A DNA stretch of 35,859 nucleotides from a virus: the IMG/VR virus record IMGVR_UViG_3300043775_000034, positions 1 to 35,859 of that record. One strand, written 5' to 3'. The notes below the pieces were generated by a model. It saw nothing but the letters and a program-made list of their open reading frames with translations. It ran no database searches and had not been told where the DNA came from. A program made the translations under genes and the position numbers. Below, piece after piece: positions 11,791 to 20,294 of the stretch (the first letter of the stretch is position 1; the number at the start of each line of letters is the position of its first letter).

Positions 11791-11831
11791 TGCAAATCCT
11801 CCAAAACCATATTGTAAAGCAACCTTAACAT

Positions 11832-12143
11832 ATGCCGTTTAAAAAAGGTGAAAAAACAACAGCAGGGCCGGGCCGACCCGCCGGACTGCCAAACAAGCGC
11901 ACAGTTGAAGCTAGGCAAGCCATAGCCATGTTTGTTGACAACAACTCACACCGCCTAGAGCACTGGCTTGATCAGGTCGCTAACGGCGTTCCTGACCACG
12001 ATATAAAGCCAAACCCTGCCAAAGCCTTTGAGCTATTTCAATCAGTGGTTGAATACCATGTACCCAAGCTGGCAAGGACTGAGATCACCGGCAAAGATGA
12101 CGGGCCGGTAGAAATGGTGGTGACATGGGGCGGCGTGAAGTAA
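11832..12143 (+). CDS. Terminase small subunit-like (DUF5681-type N-terminus)
   Basis: 103 residues. MPFKKGEKTTAGPGRPAG then LPNKRTVEARQ is the DUF5681 start pattern seen in phage packaging and DNA-binding proteins; the remainder is helical (IAMFVDNNSHRLEHWLDQV). It overlaps the large terminase start by 19 bases and stands where the small subunit is expected. It would bind the packaging site. Short for a small terminase, so the assignment rests on position and N-terminal pattern. Confidence 0.72.
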   Translation: MPFKKGEKTTAGPGRPAGLPNKRTVEARQAIAMFVDNNSHRLEHWLDQVANGVPDHDIKPNPAKAFELFQSVVEYHVPKLARTEITGKDDGPVEMVVTWGGVK

Positions 12144-13444
12144 TCCTGCCCTACAGCCCAAGGGCGGCTTTTATGCCATTTCACAACAGGACTGAGCGTT
12201 GGTCTTGTTTGGTTGCCCACCGTAGAGCTGGAAAGACCGTAGCGGCAATCAACGACTTGATCAAGCGAGCCATTACCGAGGGTCACAGGGGGGCGCAATA
12301 CGCTTATATAGCCCCATTCCGCAGCCAAGCCAAGCGGGTGGCGTGGGATTACATCAAACACTATGCCGCGCCCATTACCAAAACCACCAATGAATCAGAC
12401 TTAGCCGTGGAATTAGTCAATGGCGCAAAGATCATGCTGTTTGGCTCTGACAACGCAGATGCTATGCGGGGCTTAGGTTTTAACGGCGTTTACCTTGATG
12501 AATACGGTGACTTTAAGCCCAGCGTTTGGGGTAATGTCATTCGCCCCACATTGTCTGACCGCCTTGGCTGGGCTGTGTTTGGGGGTACGCCAAAAGGCAA
12601 AAACCAGTTCCACGACATCTACAAGGTAAGCCAAGTAGTGCCTGATTGGTTTCTGTTAAGGCTGCCCGCAAGCGTGTCCCAGATATTGCCCGACTCAGAA
12701 TTGCAGGCGGCTCGGTCACAGTTAAGCCAAGACCAATACGACCAAGAATACGAGTGCAGCTTTGATGCCGCCTTGTTGGGGGCGTTTTACGGTCAAGAAA
12801 TGCGCTTGGCTGATGATGAGGGCAGGATTTGTGAGCTACCGTTTGAGCCAGAAGCGCCGGTTTACACCGCATGGGACTTAGGGTATCGGGATGACACCGC
12901 AATTTGGTGGTATCAGGTGGTTAGGGGTGAGATCAGGGTAATGGACTATTACGCTGTCAGCGGCGCAAGCATTGAGGAATTAGCCAATACGGTTATAGCC
13001 AAGGGCTACCGATACACCCGCCACTTTCTGCCGCATGATGCCAGAGCCAAAACCTTGGCCTCGGGGGGTAAGTCGATTGTCGAGCAGTTGGCTGCACATT
13101 TGGGCGGCATGAGCAAACTGGCAATCGTGCCTGAGATCGGCATACAGGACGGCATCCAAGCGGTAAGGATGATCCTGCCCATCTGTTACTTTGACTCTAG
13201 ATGCGATGAGGGGCTGGAAGCGTTAAGGCAATACCAGCGAGAATACGATGAAGACAAGAAAACTTTTCGTCAAACTCCACGCCACGACTGGTGCTCACAC
13301 CCCGCAGATGCGTTTAGAATGTTGGCAGTAGCCTATCGACAAGAGGCAAGAGATCAAACACCGCCCAAGGGCAAGACCCTGCAAACCATCACACTTGATG
13401 AGCTGTGGGAATATGAGATGCAACATAAAGAGGAACGCATATGA
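12125..13444 (+). CDS. Terminase large subunit
   Basis: 439 residues, normal length. Walker A at residues 31-38 (AHRRAGKT), Walker B at 121-126 (GVYLDE), and the RNase H-like nuclease with D251 (AWDLGYRDDTAIWW), the HFLPHDARAKT stretch and the HPADAFRM aspartate near the C-terminus. It drives ATP-powered packaging and cuts the concatemer. Next genes: a small protein, then portal, the usual order. Confidence 0.95.
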   Translation: MGRREVILPYSPRAAFMPFHNRTERWSCLVAHRRAGKTVAAINDLIKRAITEGHRGAQYAYIAPFRSQAKRVAWDYIKHYAAPITKTTNESDLAVELVNGAKIMLFGSDNADAMRGLGFNGVYLDEYGDFKPSVWGNVIRPTLSDRLGWAVFGGTPKGKNQFHDIYKVSQVVPDWFLLRLPASVSQILPDSELQAARSQLSQDQYDQEYECSFDAALLGAFYGQEMRLADDEGRICELPFEPEAPVYTAWDLGYRDDTAIWWYQVVRGEIRVMDYYAVSGASIEELANTVIAKGYRYTRHFLPHDARAKTLASGGKSIVEQLAAHLGGMSKLAIVPEIGIQDGIQAVRMILPICYFDSRCDEGLEALRQYQREYDEDKKTFRQTPRHDWCSHPADAFRMLAVAYRQEARDQTPPKGKTLQTITLDELWEYEMQHKEERI

Positions 13445-13716
13445 GCCAGCCAGTAGCAGAAGTAGGTGGATACAAAAACATCACCAGCACAGGCGCAGTC
13501 AGCACTGGCCCTTGCCAGTTGATTGGTTTCTACGTTAATAACACCAGCTCAGGCACTTTGGTGCTCAAGGATGGTGGCGCAAGCGGTGCGGTCATGTCTG
13601 GCACGATCACGCCAGCCATTGGGTTTCACCGATTCCCTGCCAACGTGGGATCAAACCTACACGCAACCATAGGCAGCACATTAGATGTGACGTTCTTCTT
13701 CTCTAGCGGTAACTGA
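13441..13716 (+). CDS. Small beta-rich protein between terminase and portal
   Basis: 91 residues, Gly/Ser/Thr-rich, likely all beta (ITSTGAVSTGPCQLIGFYVN, FHRFPANVGSNLHATIG). Overlaps the terminase stop by 4 bases and ends one base before the portal. Proteins of this type in this slot may be minor capsid or decoration proteins. Not recognised further. Confidence 0.65.
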   Translation: MSQPVAEVGGYKNITSTGAVSTGPCQLIGFYVNNTSSGTLVLKDGGASGAVMSGTITPAIGFHRFPANVGSNLHATIGSTLDVTFFFSSGN

Positions 13717-13717
13717 T

Positions 13718-16018
13718 ATGTACGCAGAAAACGGCGCATACGAGGGGGAAGACTCAGGCCCGTACTGGCACGACCAGATTGAGACCGCCATCAAGATTTT
13801 TGATAAGTGGGAAAAGCGCGGCTTAAAGGTTGTCAAGCGGTATCGGGATGAGCGTGATGCCATAGAGATGCCAAGGATGAAGTTCAACATCCTGTGGTCA
13901 AACATTCAAGTGCTATTCCCCGCCCTGTACGGCAGACAAGCCAAGCCCGAAGTCTCACGCAGATACATGGATCAAGACCCTGTGGGTCGATTGGCCTCTA
14001 CGATGCTTGAGCGTGTCATGGAATACGAGACCATGCAATTCGGTGACTTTGATGCTGCCATGTCTGGTGCGGTTCAGGACAGATTGCTGCCCGGTCGCGG
14101 TACAGCATGGATTCGGTACGAGCCTGTGATTGTCAATGACCGCCCCGAGGTTGAGGGCGAGATGGAACAGGACGAAGCGCAGGTCTACAACACGATTGAA
14201 GACCCGACAGAGCGCATTGACGCAGCTCACAGCCCCATTGATTACGTTTACTGGTCAGACTTCTTGCATTCACCCGCCCGCACATGGGATGAGGTTTGGT
14301 GGGTGGCTCGCGCTGTCTACATGACCAAGGAGGAGGGTGTAGAGCGCTTTGGTGACGTATTCAACAACGTCAGCCTGACCAGCTCAAACACCGACATGGA
14401 CGGCAAGAATCCATTGACCGCCAAGATGACCTACGACAAAAAGGCGATGGTCTATGAGATTTGGAACAAGCGCACCGCCAAAGTCTGCTGGATTGCCAAA
14501 GGTTATCCACAGGCATTAGATGAGCGTGATGACCCGTTAGAGCTGGAAGAATTCTTCCCATGCCCTAAGCCGTTGATGGCGACCACCACCACCGGCACAA
14601 TGATTCCTGTACCTGATTACTGTGAATACGAGGATCAGGCGCAAGAGTTGGACAACTTAACGCAACGCATTTACTTGCTGACAAAAGCCTGTAAAGCGGT
14701 TGGCGTGTTCAATGCTGAGTTTAAAGAGCTGGCGCGGATGTTTAGCGAGGGCGTGGACAACAAGCTATTCCCAGTGACTGGATGGGCGGCAATGTCGGAA
14801 AAGGGCGGCTTAAAGGGCGCTATCGACATGATGGACACCTCGCAGATCATTGTGACCTTGCGGGAGTTGTACGCAGCCAGAGAACAGGTCAAGCAGTCGA
14901 TCTACGAGATTATGGGCATATCGGACATCTTGCGTGGATCGTCTAAGGCTCAGGAAACCCTCGGTGCTCAACAGCTCAAGGCCAACTTTGGTAGCTTGCG
15001 GTTAAAGAGCAGTCAAGGCGATGTGGCTCGGTTTGCCACTGACATCTTTAAGCTCAAAGCGCAAGTTATCTGTAAGTTTTACCCGCCCGAGTTGATTGTG
15101 CAGATGTCTGGGGTGATGAATACACCAGACGGTCAAGACCCGCAAAGGTTGCAAGCGGCATTGGAGATGCTATCGAACAGCACCATCCGCGACTTCCACA
15201 TTGCGGTTGAAGCCGACAGTTTGGCTCAGATTGATGAGCAGGCAGAAAAGCAAGGCGCACAAGAGGCCATCCAAGCTATTGGTTTGTTCTTGCGTGAGGC
15301 AATCCCCATGATTACCCAAGCGCCTGAAACTTTGCCTATGGCTTCCGAGATGCTGTTATTCCTTGTACGCCGGTTTAGAGCTGGTCGGGGATTGGAGAGC
15401 GCGGTTGAAAGGGCAATGAAAGCCCTGCAAGACAAGGCAAATGCTGCAACACAGCAACAGCCCGGCCCGCCGCCCGAGATGCTTCAGATGCAAGCTGAAC
15501 AGCAAGCAGAGCAAATGCGGATGCAAGCACAAGCGCAAACTGAGCAAATGAAGATGCAAGCGCAGGCACAGATTGAACAAGGCAAGGCACAGCTTGAGAT
15601 GCAGATGCACCAAGCAAAGGTCGAGGCTGAGATGCAATTGGCTCAGATGAAAGCCGATTTTGAAACAATTAAGCAGAACAATGAGCTTCAAATCAAAGCC
15701 AGAGAGATGGCTGGAAGGGAAGAATATGAGCGATGGAAAGCAGAGCTTGATGCAGCGACTAAGATCATGGTGGCAAGGATTGGTAGCAATCCCGGTGTCG
15801 ATTTACCAGTGGTTGAAGCAGCGGCTGCACAAATAACCAACGAGCTGGGCGGCACAATTGTTCAAGCAATGGACAAAATAACCGCCTTGCACGACAACAT
15901 GGCAAACCTGCATGGTGAATCTATGCAAAACATTGGTGAGGCCATGCAAAGGCTTACCGCGCCCAAGAAAGTCATCAGGGGTGCTGACGGTCTTGTCATA
16001 GGCGTAGAAACAGCATGA
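13718..16018 (+). CDS. Portal protein, P22-like
   Basis: 766 residues, similar to long P22-type portals (about 725). The N-terminal part has RMKFNILWSNIQVLFPALYG and QDRLLPGRGTAWIRYEP, the usual portal core; the middle holds EIMGISDILRGSSKAQETLG. The end (about residues 585-660) is a Gln/Met-rich heptad region with repeated QAQ and QMKMQ units, the expected coiled barrel, followed by an extra helical tail. It forms the dodecamer through which DNA enters and leaves. Confidence 0.93.
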   Translation: MYAENGAYEGEDSGPYWHDQIETAIKIFDKWEKRGLKVVKRYRDERDAIEMPRMKFNILWSNIQVLFPALYGRQAKPEVSRRYMDQDPVGRLASTMLERVMEYETMQFGDFDAAMSGAVQDRLLPGRGTAWIRYEPVIVNDRPEVEGEMEQDEAQVYNTIEDPTERIDAAHSPIDYVYWSDFLHSPARTWDEVWWVARAVYMTKEEGVERFGDVFNNVSLTSSNTDMDGKNPLTAKMTYDKKAMVYEIWNKRTAKVCWIAKGYPQALDERDDPLELEEFFPCPKPLMATTTTGTMIPVPDYCEYEDQAQELDNLTQRIYLLTKACKAVGVFNAEFKELARMFSEGVDNKLFPVTGWAAMSEKGGLKGAIDMMDTSQIIVTLRELYAAREQVKQSIYEIMGISDILRGSSKAQETLGAQQLKANFGSLRLKSSQGDVARFATDIFKLKAQVICKFYPPELIVQMSGVMNTPDGQDPQRLQAALEMLSNSTIRDFHIAVEADSLAQIDEQAEKQGAQEAIQAIGLFLREAIPMITQAPETLPMASEMLLFLVRRFRAGRGLESAVERAMKALQDKANAATQQQPGPPPEMLQMQAEQQAEQMRMQAQAQTEQMKMQAQAQIEQGKAQLEMQMHQAKVEAEMQLAQMKADFETIKQNNELQIKAREMAGREEYERWKAELDAATKIMVARIGSNPGVDLPVVEAAAAQITNELGGTIVQAMDKITALHDNMANLHGESMQNIGEAMQRLTAPKKVIRGADGLVIGVETA

Positions 16019-16887
16019 GCCTTGTCCTTGCTGATCGGGTAAGACAGACCACCACCTCCACAGGGACTGGGACGATCACGCTGGATGGCTCAATTGAGGG
16101 CTTTCAGTCATTTGCGGTCATTGGCAACGCCAATACAACCTATTACACCATTGCAGGCGGTACGCAGTGGGAGGTGGGAATCGGGACGTATTCCAGCGGG
16201 ACACTAGCCAGAACAACCGTAATTTCCTCATCCACAGGCTCAAAACTTGATCTTGCGGCTGGCACAAAGGATGTATTTGTCACCTTGCCTGCTGAACACA
16301 CAATAACTTCTATTGTGTCGGATGATGGTAGCGTCACAATTAACCAAACTGGTTCTGAAGTTGAAGCAAAGGTTTATTCCTCACCGAGATTGATTTCTGA
16401 GGTTCGCAATGAAACCGGCGCACTTTTGACAAAGGGAACGGTTGTCTACATTAGTGGCGCTTCTGGCAACAAACCCACCGTAACCAAAGCTATTGCAACA
16501 AGCGACATTAGTTCTGCTCAAACATTTGGTTTGGTTCTGGCAGATATTTCAACAAGTAACAATGGTTATGTGATCTTGGCTGGCGACATTGCAGGGCTAG
16601 ATACTTTTGCGTATGCCGCTGGCACACAGCTTTATTTAAGTTCTTCAGTAGCTGGCGAGTACACATCTACCAAACAATATGCGCCTAACCACTTGGTTTA
16701 TATAGGCGTTGTGACCCGCAGCCATCAAAATCAAGGCTCAATTGAGGTCAACATCCAAAACGGCTACGAAATGGATGAGTTGCACAATGTGTCGGCACAA
16801 AACCCAAATGATGGCGATATATTGGTTTACAGCTCGGCAACCAATTTATGGGTGACTGCCGCACCATCTGCCACTTGGGGGGCGTAA
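16015..16887 (+). CDS. Beta-rich structural protein with fiber-like N-terminus
   Basis: 290 residues. The start DRVRQTTTSTGTGTITLDGS and GFQSFAVIGNANTTYYTI is a very common N-terminal unit of phage virion proteins and fibers; the rest is predicted beta sheet (KGTVVYISGASGNKPTV, YLSSSVAGEYTSTKQY). It overlaps the portal stop by 4 bases. Likely a head-outer or fiber-type protein on the capsid; its place between portal and scaffold is unusual for a tail fiber. Confidence 0.7.
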   Translation: MSLVLADRVRQTTTSTGTGTITLDGSIEGFQSFAVIGNANTTYYTIAGGTQWEVGIGTYSSGTLARTTVISSSTGSKLDLAAGTKDVFVTLPAEHTITSIVSDDGSVTINQTGSEVEAKVYSSPRLISEVRNETGALLTKGTVVYISGASGNKPTVTKAIATSDISSAQTFGLVLADISTSNNGYVILAGDIAGLDTFAYAAGTQLYLSSSVAGEYTSTKQYAPNHLVYIGVVTRSHQNQGSIEVNIQNGYEMDELHNVSAQNPNDGDILVYSSATNLWVTAAPSATWGA

Positions 16888-17250
16888 GTGTTTGGTTTCG
16901 CATCGTTTGCGGAGTTGCCATTTGCCACAATAAACCTTAGTGGAGCGCCGATACCGATTGAAGCTCCATTAGGTGGTCACTTTGGCTTTGACGAAAAGAA
17001 GCGTGACGAACAATGGGCAAAAGACCGCAAGCTAGAGGCGCAACGTAAACGTAAACTGCAAGAAGCGCTATTTGGCCTACCGCCCGAGGTCAGAGAAGAA
17101 ATCACCACAGCACCCGCGCAAACAATAGAGGTTGCGGTCAGAAAACAAATTGATTATGATTTGCTCATGCAACGGGTTAAAGACCTTGAAGTGCGTGTTA
17201 AGCTAAAACGTGATGAAGAAGATGTCGCAATGATTTTGGAGCTTATGTGA
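16888..17250 (+). CDS. Unknown head-region protein, 120 aa
   Basis: Starts at a GTG right after the previous TAA, with a G-run upstream. The first 30 residues are hydrophobic/proline-rich (FASFAELPFATINLSGAPIP) and the remainder is charged coiled coil (EKKRDEQWAKDRKLEAQRKR, LMQRVKDLEVRVKLKRDEED). Overlaps the next gene by 4 bases. Possible head-assembly helper; family unknown. Confidence 0.65.
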   Translation: MFGFASFAELPFATINLSGAPIPIEAPLGGHFGFDEKKRDEQWAKDRKLEAQRKRKLQEALFGLPPEVREEITTAPAQTIEVAVRKQIDYDLLMQRVKDLEVRVKLKRDEEDVAMILELM

Positions 17251-17669
17251 GAACAACTTGGGTATTTCCATCTGACGGTAGCGAGCCTTACGAAAAATCT
17301 AAGGGTCGATCTGGCGAATACACCGCAGTGATGGGCGATATTGCCCCGTTCATGTCGCCTGATGGCGTAATGATTGAGGGCAGAAAGCAGTGGCGTGACC
17401 ACCTCAAGCGCACCGATTCAATCGAAATGGGACATTCTGACGTTAAGTATGCCCAACAAGAATGGAACAAGAAAAAGGAAGCGCACCGAGACAGGCTGCG
17501 CGGACAATTGGCGACCGTGCAAGAGTTTGATCGACCCGGCGCACCGATTGCTCCTGTTAAGATGTCTAACCTAAACGTAGAGATGGCAAACCGTTTACAC
17601 AACCGTCCCATGCCTGAGCGCAAGGAGATGATCAAAATGACTTTGGAACAAATGAAAAGGATGAAGTGA
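17247..17669 (+). CDS. Conserved head-region protein, 140 aa
   Basis: GTG start with GGAG five bases upstream, overlapping the previous stop. The central segment DIAPFMSPDGVMIEGRKQWR and the following HLKRTDSIEMGHSDVK are typical of short proteins located upstream of the scaffold in many podoviruses. C-terminal part is helical and basic. Its stop shares one base with the scaffold ATG. Function unknown. Confidence 0.7.
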   Translation: MRTTWVFPSDGSEPYEKSKGRSGEYTAVMGDIAPFMSPDGVMIEGRKQWRDHLKRTDSIEMGHSDVKYAQQEWNKKKEAHRDRLRGQLATVQEFDRPGAPIAPVKMSNLNVEMANRLHNRPMPERKEMIKMTLEQMKRMK

Positions 17670-18718
17670 TGGAAAACGAAGTTGTCGCACCCGACACAGT
17701 AGAAACACCAGCACCCGAAACTCCAGCGGTCGAAGCGCCCCAAGCAGAGCCGCAAAGCAGAGCCGACACGATTCGTGAGGCGCTGACAAAGACACCGACA
17801 AACCGTGGCAAACACGCCGCAAGCCAGCCCCGAGAGGGTGGCAAGTTTGCCCCTAAGTTTCCAACTGACCAGACCCAAGCGCCCCAGATGGCTGACAAGC
17901 CTAGAACTGAGATGCCTAAATCTTTGCGCCTTGAGCTGAAAGAACATTGGGAAAAAGCTCCGCCTGAGTTACAGCAAGCCTTTGCCCAGCGGGATGCTGA
18001 CTACGAAAAGGGCATCACCTCATATAAGCAACGAGACGCTGAGGCTCGGGCAATCACCGAGCAATTTGCGCCGTATGAATGGATTTTGCGGAATGAGGGC
18101 AGTACGCCCGCGCAAGCTATTGGCCCATTGCTCCAGACTGCGGCATTGCTGAGAACAGGCACACCACAGCAAAAGTCGCAAGCGGTCGCCCAAATGATTC
18201 AGCAGTTCCAAATTCCATTGGATCAGGTGGCTGCTTATTTTGGCGGCGAAGCACCACCACAGCAAGATTCTCACTACAATCAACTGGCGCAACAAGTACA
18301 GCAACTGACGCAACACATCACGCAGTCGCAGTACGAAGCACAGAAACAGAATGAAAACAGAGCACTCTCTGTAATCCAGCAGTTTGCGAGCGACCCCGCA
18401 AACGCGCACTTTGAGGCAGTCCAAGACCGTATGTTGTCGCTTCTCCAAGCGCCGCAGGTACTAGGGGACATTAGTCATATGTCAGAACGCGAGAAATTGC
18501 AGGTGGCATATGAAACCGCTGTAAGACTTGATCCACAATTGGCACAAAGTTTATTTGCTCAACAGCAACAAAGCTACGCCGCACAGAATCAAGTACAGAA
18601 AGCAAGACAAGCGGCTGTACAGGTAAGAGGCGCACCCGGTGCATCAGTCTCTGGCCCAGTCAGTCAATCAGACCGCCGAGCTGTTATCGCAAATGCGTTA
18701 CGGTCGGCAAATTTTTAA
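17669..18718 (+). CDS. Scaffolding protein
   Basis: 349 residues from ATG 17669. Pro/Glu/Ala-rich disordered start (PAPETPAVEAPQAEPQ), a defined helical centre (PKSLRLELKEHWEKAPPELQ, AITEQFAPYEWILRNEG) and a Gln-rich coiled C-terminal half. Composition, length and position immediately before the coat gene fit a P22-like scaffold, which guides shell assembly and then leaves. GC and codon use match neighbours. Confidence 0.82.
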   Translation: MENEVVAPDTVETPAPETPAVEAPQAEPQSRADTIREALTKTPTNRGKHAASQPREGGKFAPKFPTDQTQAPQMADKPRTEMPKSLRLELKEHWEKAPPELQQAFAQRDADYEKGITSYKQRDAEARAITEQFAPYEWILRNEGSTPAQAIGPLLQTAALLRTGTPQQKSQAVAQMIQQFQIPLDQVAAYFGGEAPPQQDSHYNQLAQQVQQLTQHITQSQYEAQKQNENRALSVIQQFASDPANAHFEAVQDRMLSLLQAPQVLGDISHMSEREKLQVAYETAVRLDPQLAQSLFAQQQQSYAAQNQVQKARQAAVQVRGAPGASVSGPVSQSDRRAVIANALRSANF

Positions 18719-18729
18719 AGGGGTAAATC

Positions 18730-19710
18730 ATGGCATACGCCAATAGTAATTACTCAGACGTTTTAGCAACCACCATTGAATCACGCTCGGGCATCGTTGC
18801 CGATAACGTGACCAAAAACAATGCGTTGCTGACTCGCCTGCGCGAAAAAGGCCGTTACAAGCCTTTCACAGGTGGATCGACAATTCTGCAAGAGTTGTCA
18901 TTCCAAGCAAACTCAACAGCCATGTACTACTCAGGCGCTGAAGTATTGAACATCTCCCCAGCGGACGTGATCAGTGCGGCTCAGTTCCCGATTAAACAGG
19001 CAGCCGTAGCAGTCACCATCAATGGCTTGGAAATGCTCCAAAACAGCGGCGAAGAACAGATCATCGATTTGTTTGACGCACGTTTGGACGTTGCTGAGGC
19101 ATCCATTGAGAACTTGATCTCTACTGGTATCTACTCTGACGGTACAGCCAACAACGGCAAGCAAATCACTGGTTTGCAAGCTATGGTGGTTGCGTCTCCA
19201 TCCACTGGTGTGGTTGGCGGCATTGACCGTGCAACTTGGTCATTCTGGCAAAACCAGACCTTTGACTTCTCTGGCGATCTGGGCGCATCTGCTTCCAGCT
19301 CCAACATTCAGACCGGTTTTAACCGCCTGTATGCAAAGACAAGTCGCGGCTCTGATGTTGTCGATTTGATCTTGTTGGACAACAACTTGTGGGGCTTCTT
19401 CATGTCTTCCCTGCAAAACATCCAGCGTTTCCCCGGCTCAAGCAAGATGGCTGAATTAGGCTTTGTTGCTTCCAAGTACATGAACGCTGACGTTGTTCTT
19501 GACGGTGGTATCGGCGGTAATATTCCAACATCCACTGGTTACTTCCTTAACACGAAGTACATTTTCTTCCGTCCTCACGCCAATCGGAATTTCGTTCCTA
19601 TCGGTGATGAGCGTATGTCTACCAATCAGGACGCAATCGTGCGCTTGATCGGCTGGGCTGGCAATATGACAGCCTCGGGACTCCAGTTCCAAGGCGTGAT
19701 GACTGAATAA
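18730..19710 (+). CDS. Major capsid (coat) protein
   Basis: 326 residues with AAAGGGG upstream. Opening SNYSDVLATTIESRSGIVAD, then RLREKGRYKPFTGGSTILQE, later DLILLDNNLWGFFMSSLQ and a C-terminal FVPIGDERMSTNQDAIVRL, the pattern of HK97-fold coat proteins of podoviruses. Follows the scaffold and precedes a small virion protein. Clean codon use and an excellent SD suggest high expression. Confidence 0.9.
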   Translation: MAYANSNYSDVLATTIESRSGIVADNVTKNNALLTRLREKGRYKPFTGGSTILQELSFQANSTAMYYSGAEVLNISPADVISAAQFPIKQAAVAVTINGLEMLQNSGEEQIIDLFDARLDVAEASIENLISTGIYSDGTANNGKQITGLQAMVVASPSTGVVGGIDRATWSFWQNQTFDFSGDLGASASSSNIQTGFNRLYAKTSRGSDVVDLILLDNNLWGFFMSSLQNIQRFPGSSKMAELGFVASKYMNADVVLDGGIGGNIPTSTGYFLNTKYIFFRPHANRNFVPIGDERMSTNQDAIVRLIGWAGNMTASGLQFQGVMTE

Positions 19711-19721
19711 GGAGCAAAATC

Positions 19722-20255
19722 ATGGCTGATTACGTCACCGATGGAAAAATTGGTATTGATTTGACCGCTACTTATGCGTCAACTTCTGCTGGTTCAACCA
19801 CTTTGTTCCCCGTTACCCCCGGTACACGGGTGAACACCTCCAACAACGGCGTGTATATGTTTGTCCGCGCCGAATCCACTATCAACGCATTTGATGCGGT
19901 GATCATGAGCACATACGCAAACTCAGCGAGCTTGACTCCTGTGATGCGTGCTGTGCCTGTGACCACCACAAATGCTGCGGCTTTGGGTTACAACATGGTT
20001 GGCTTTGCACAAACTGCGATTGCCTCTAGCTATTACGGCTGGGTTGGCTTGAACGGTATGTTGCAGGTTAACTTGCTGGTTGGATGCAATCCTAAAGTGC
20101 CTTTGTACACCACTGCTACCCCCGGTGCGCTGGACGACACAACCGTGTCTGCCGGTTTCATCCAAGGTATCGTGGCTAACACCTCGGCTACTTCTGCATC
20201 AGCACCATTCTGCATGGTTAACAATGCAGGCTTAATGCCGTCTAACCCTGTGTAA
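19722..20255 (+). CDS. Capsid-associated (decoration-type) protein, 177 aa
   Basis: AAGGAG precedes the ATG, matching the coat gene. The protein is Thr/Ala/Ser-rich and beta-strand rich (TTLFPVTPGTRVNTSNNGVY, VGFAQTAIASSYYGWVGLNG), without membrane segments. Last gene before the terminator, and cotranscribed with coat, the usual place for decoration or head-stabilising proteins. Confidence 0.65.
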   Translation: MADYVTDGKIGIDLTATYASTSAGSTTLFPVTPGTRVNTSNNGVYMFVRAESTINAFDAVIMSTYANSASLTPVMRAVPVTTTNAAALGYNMVGFAQTAIASSYYGWVGLNGMLQVNLLVGCNPKVPLYTTATPGALDDTTVSAGFIQGIVANTSATSASAPFCMVNNAGLMPSNPV

Positions 20256-20261
20256 AAAAAT

Positions 20262-20293
20262 GGCCTCTCCCTTAAAAAAGGAGGGGTCTTTTT
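20262..20293 (+). terminator. Intrinsic terminator after capsid genes
   Basis: GGCCTCTCC (20262-20270), A-rich 9-base loop, GGAGGGGTC (20280-20288), then TTTTT. Pairing is complete if two G-U pairs are allowed. The 3' arm also provides the GGAGG placed about ten bases before the ATG of the next gene. Confidence 0.88.
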
Positions 20294-20294
20294 A

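Noticed and set aside
15356-15691. Leu-rich minus-strand frames in the portal coiled region
   Set aside because: Artefact of reading the CAG/CAA-rich coding strand backwards; portal frame is the real gene.
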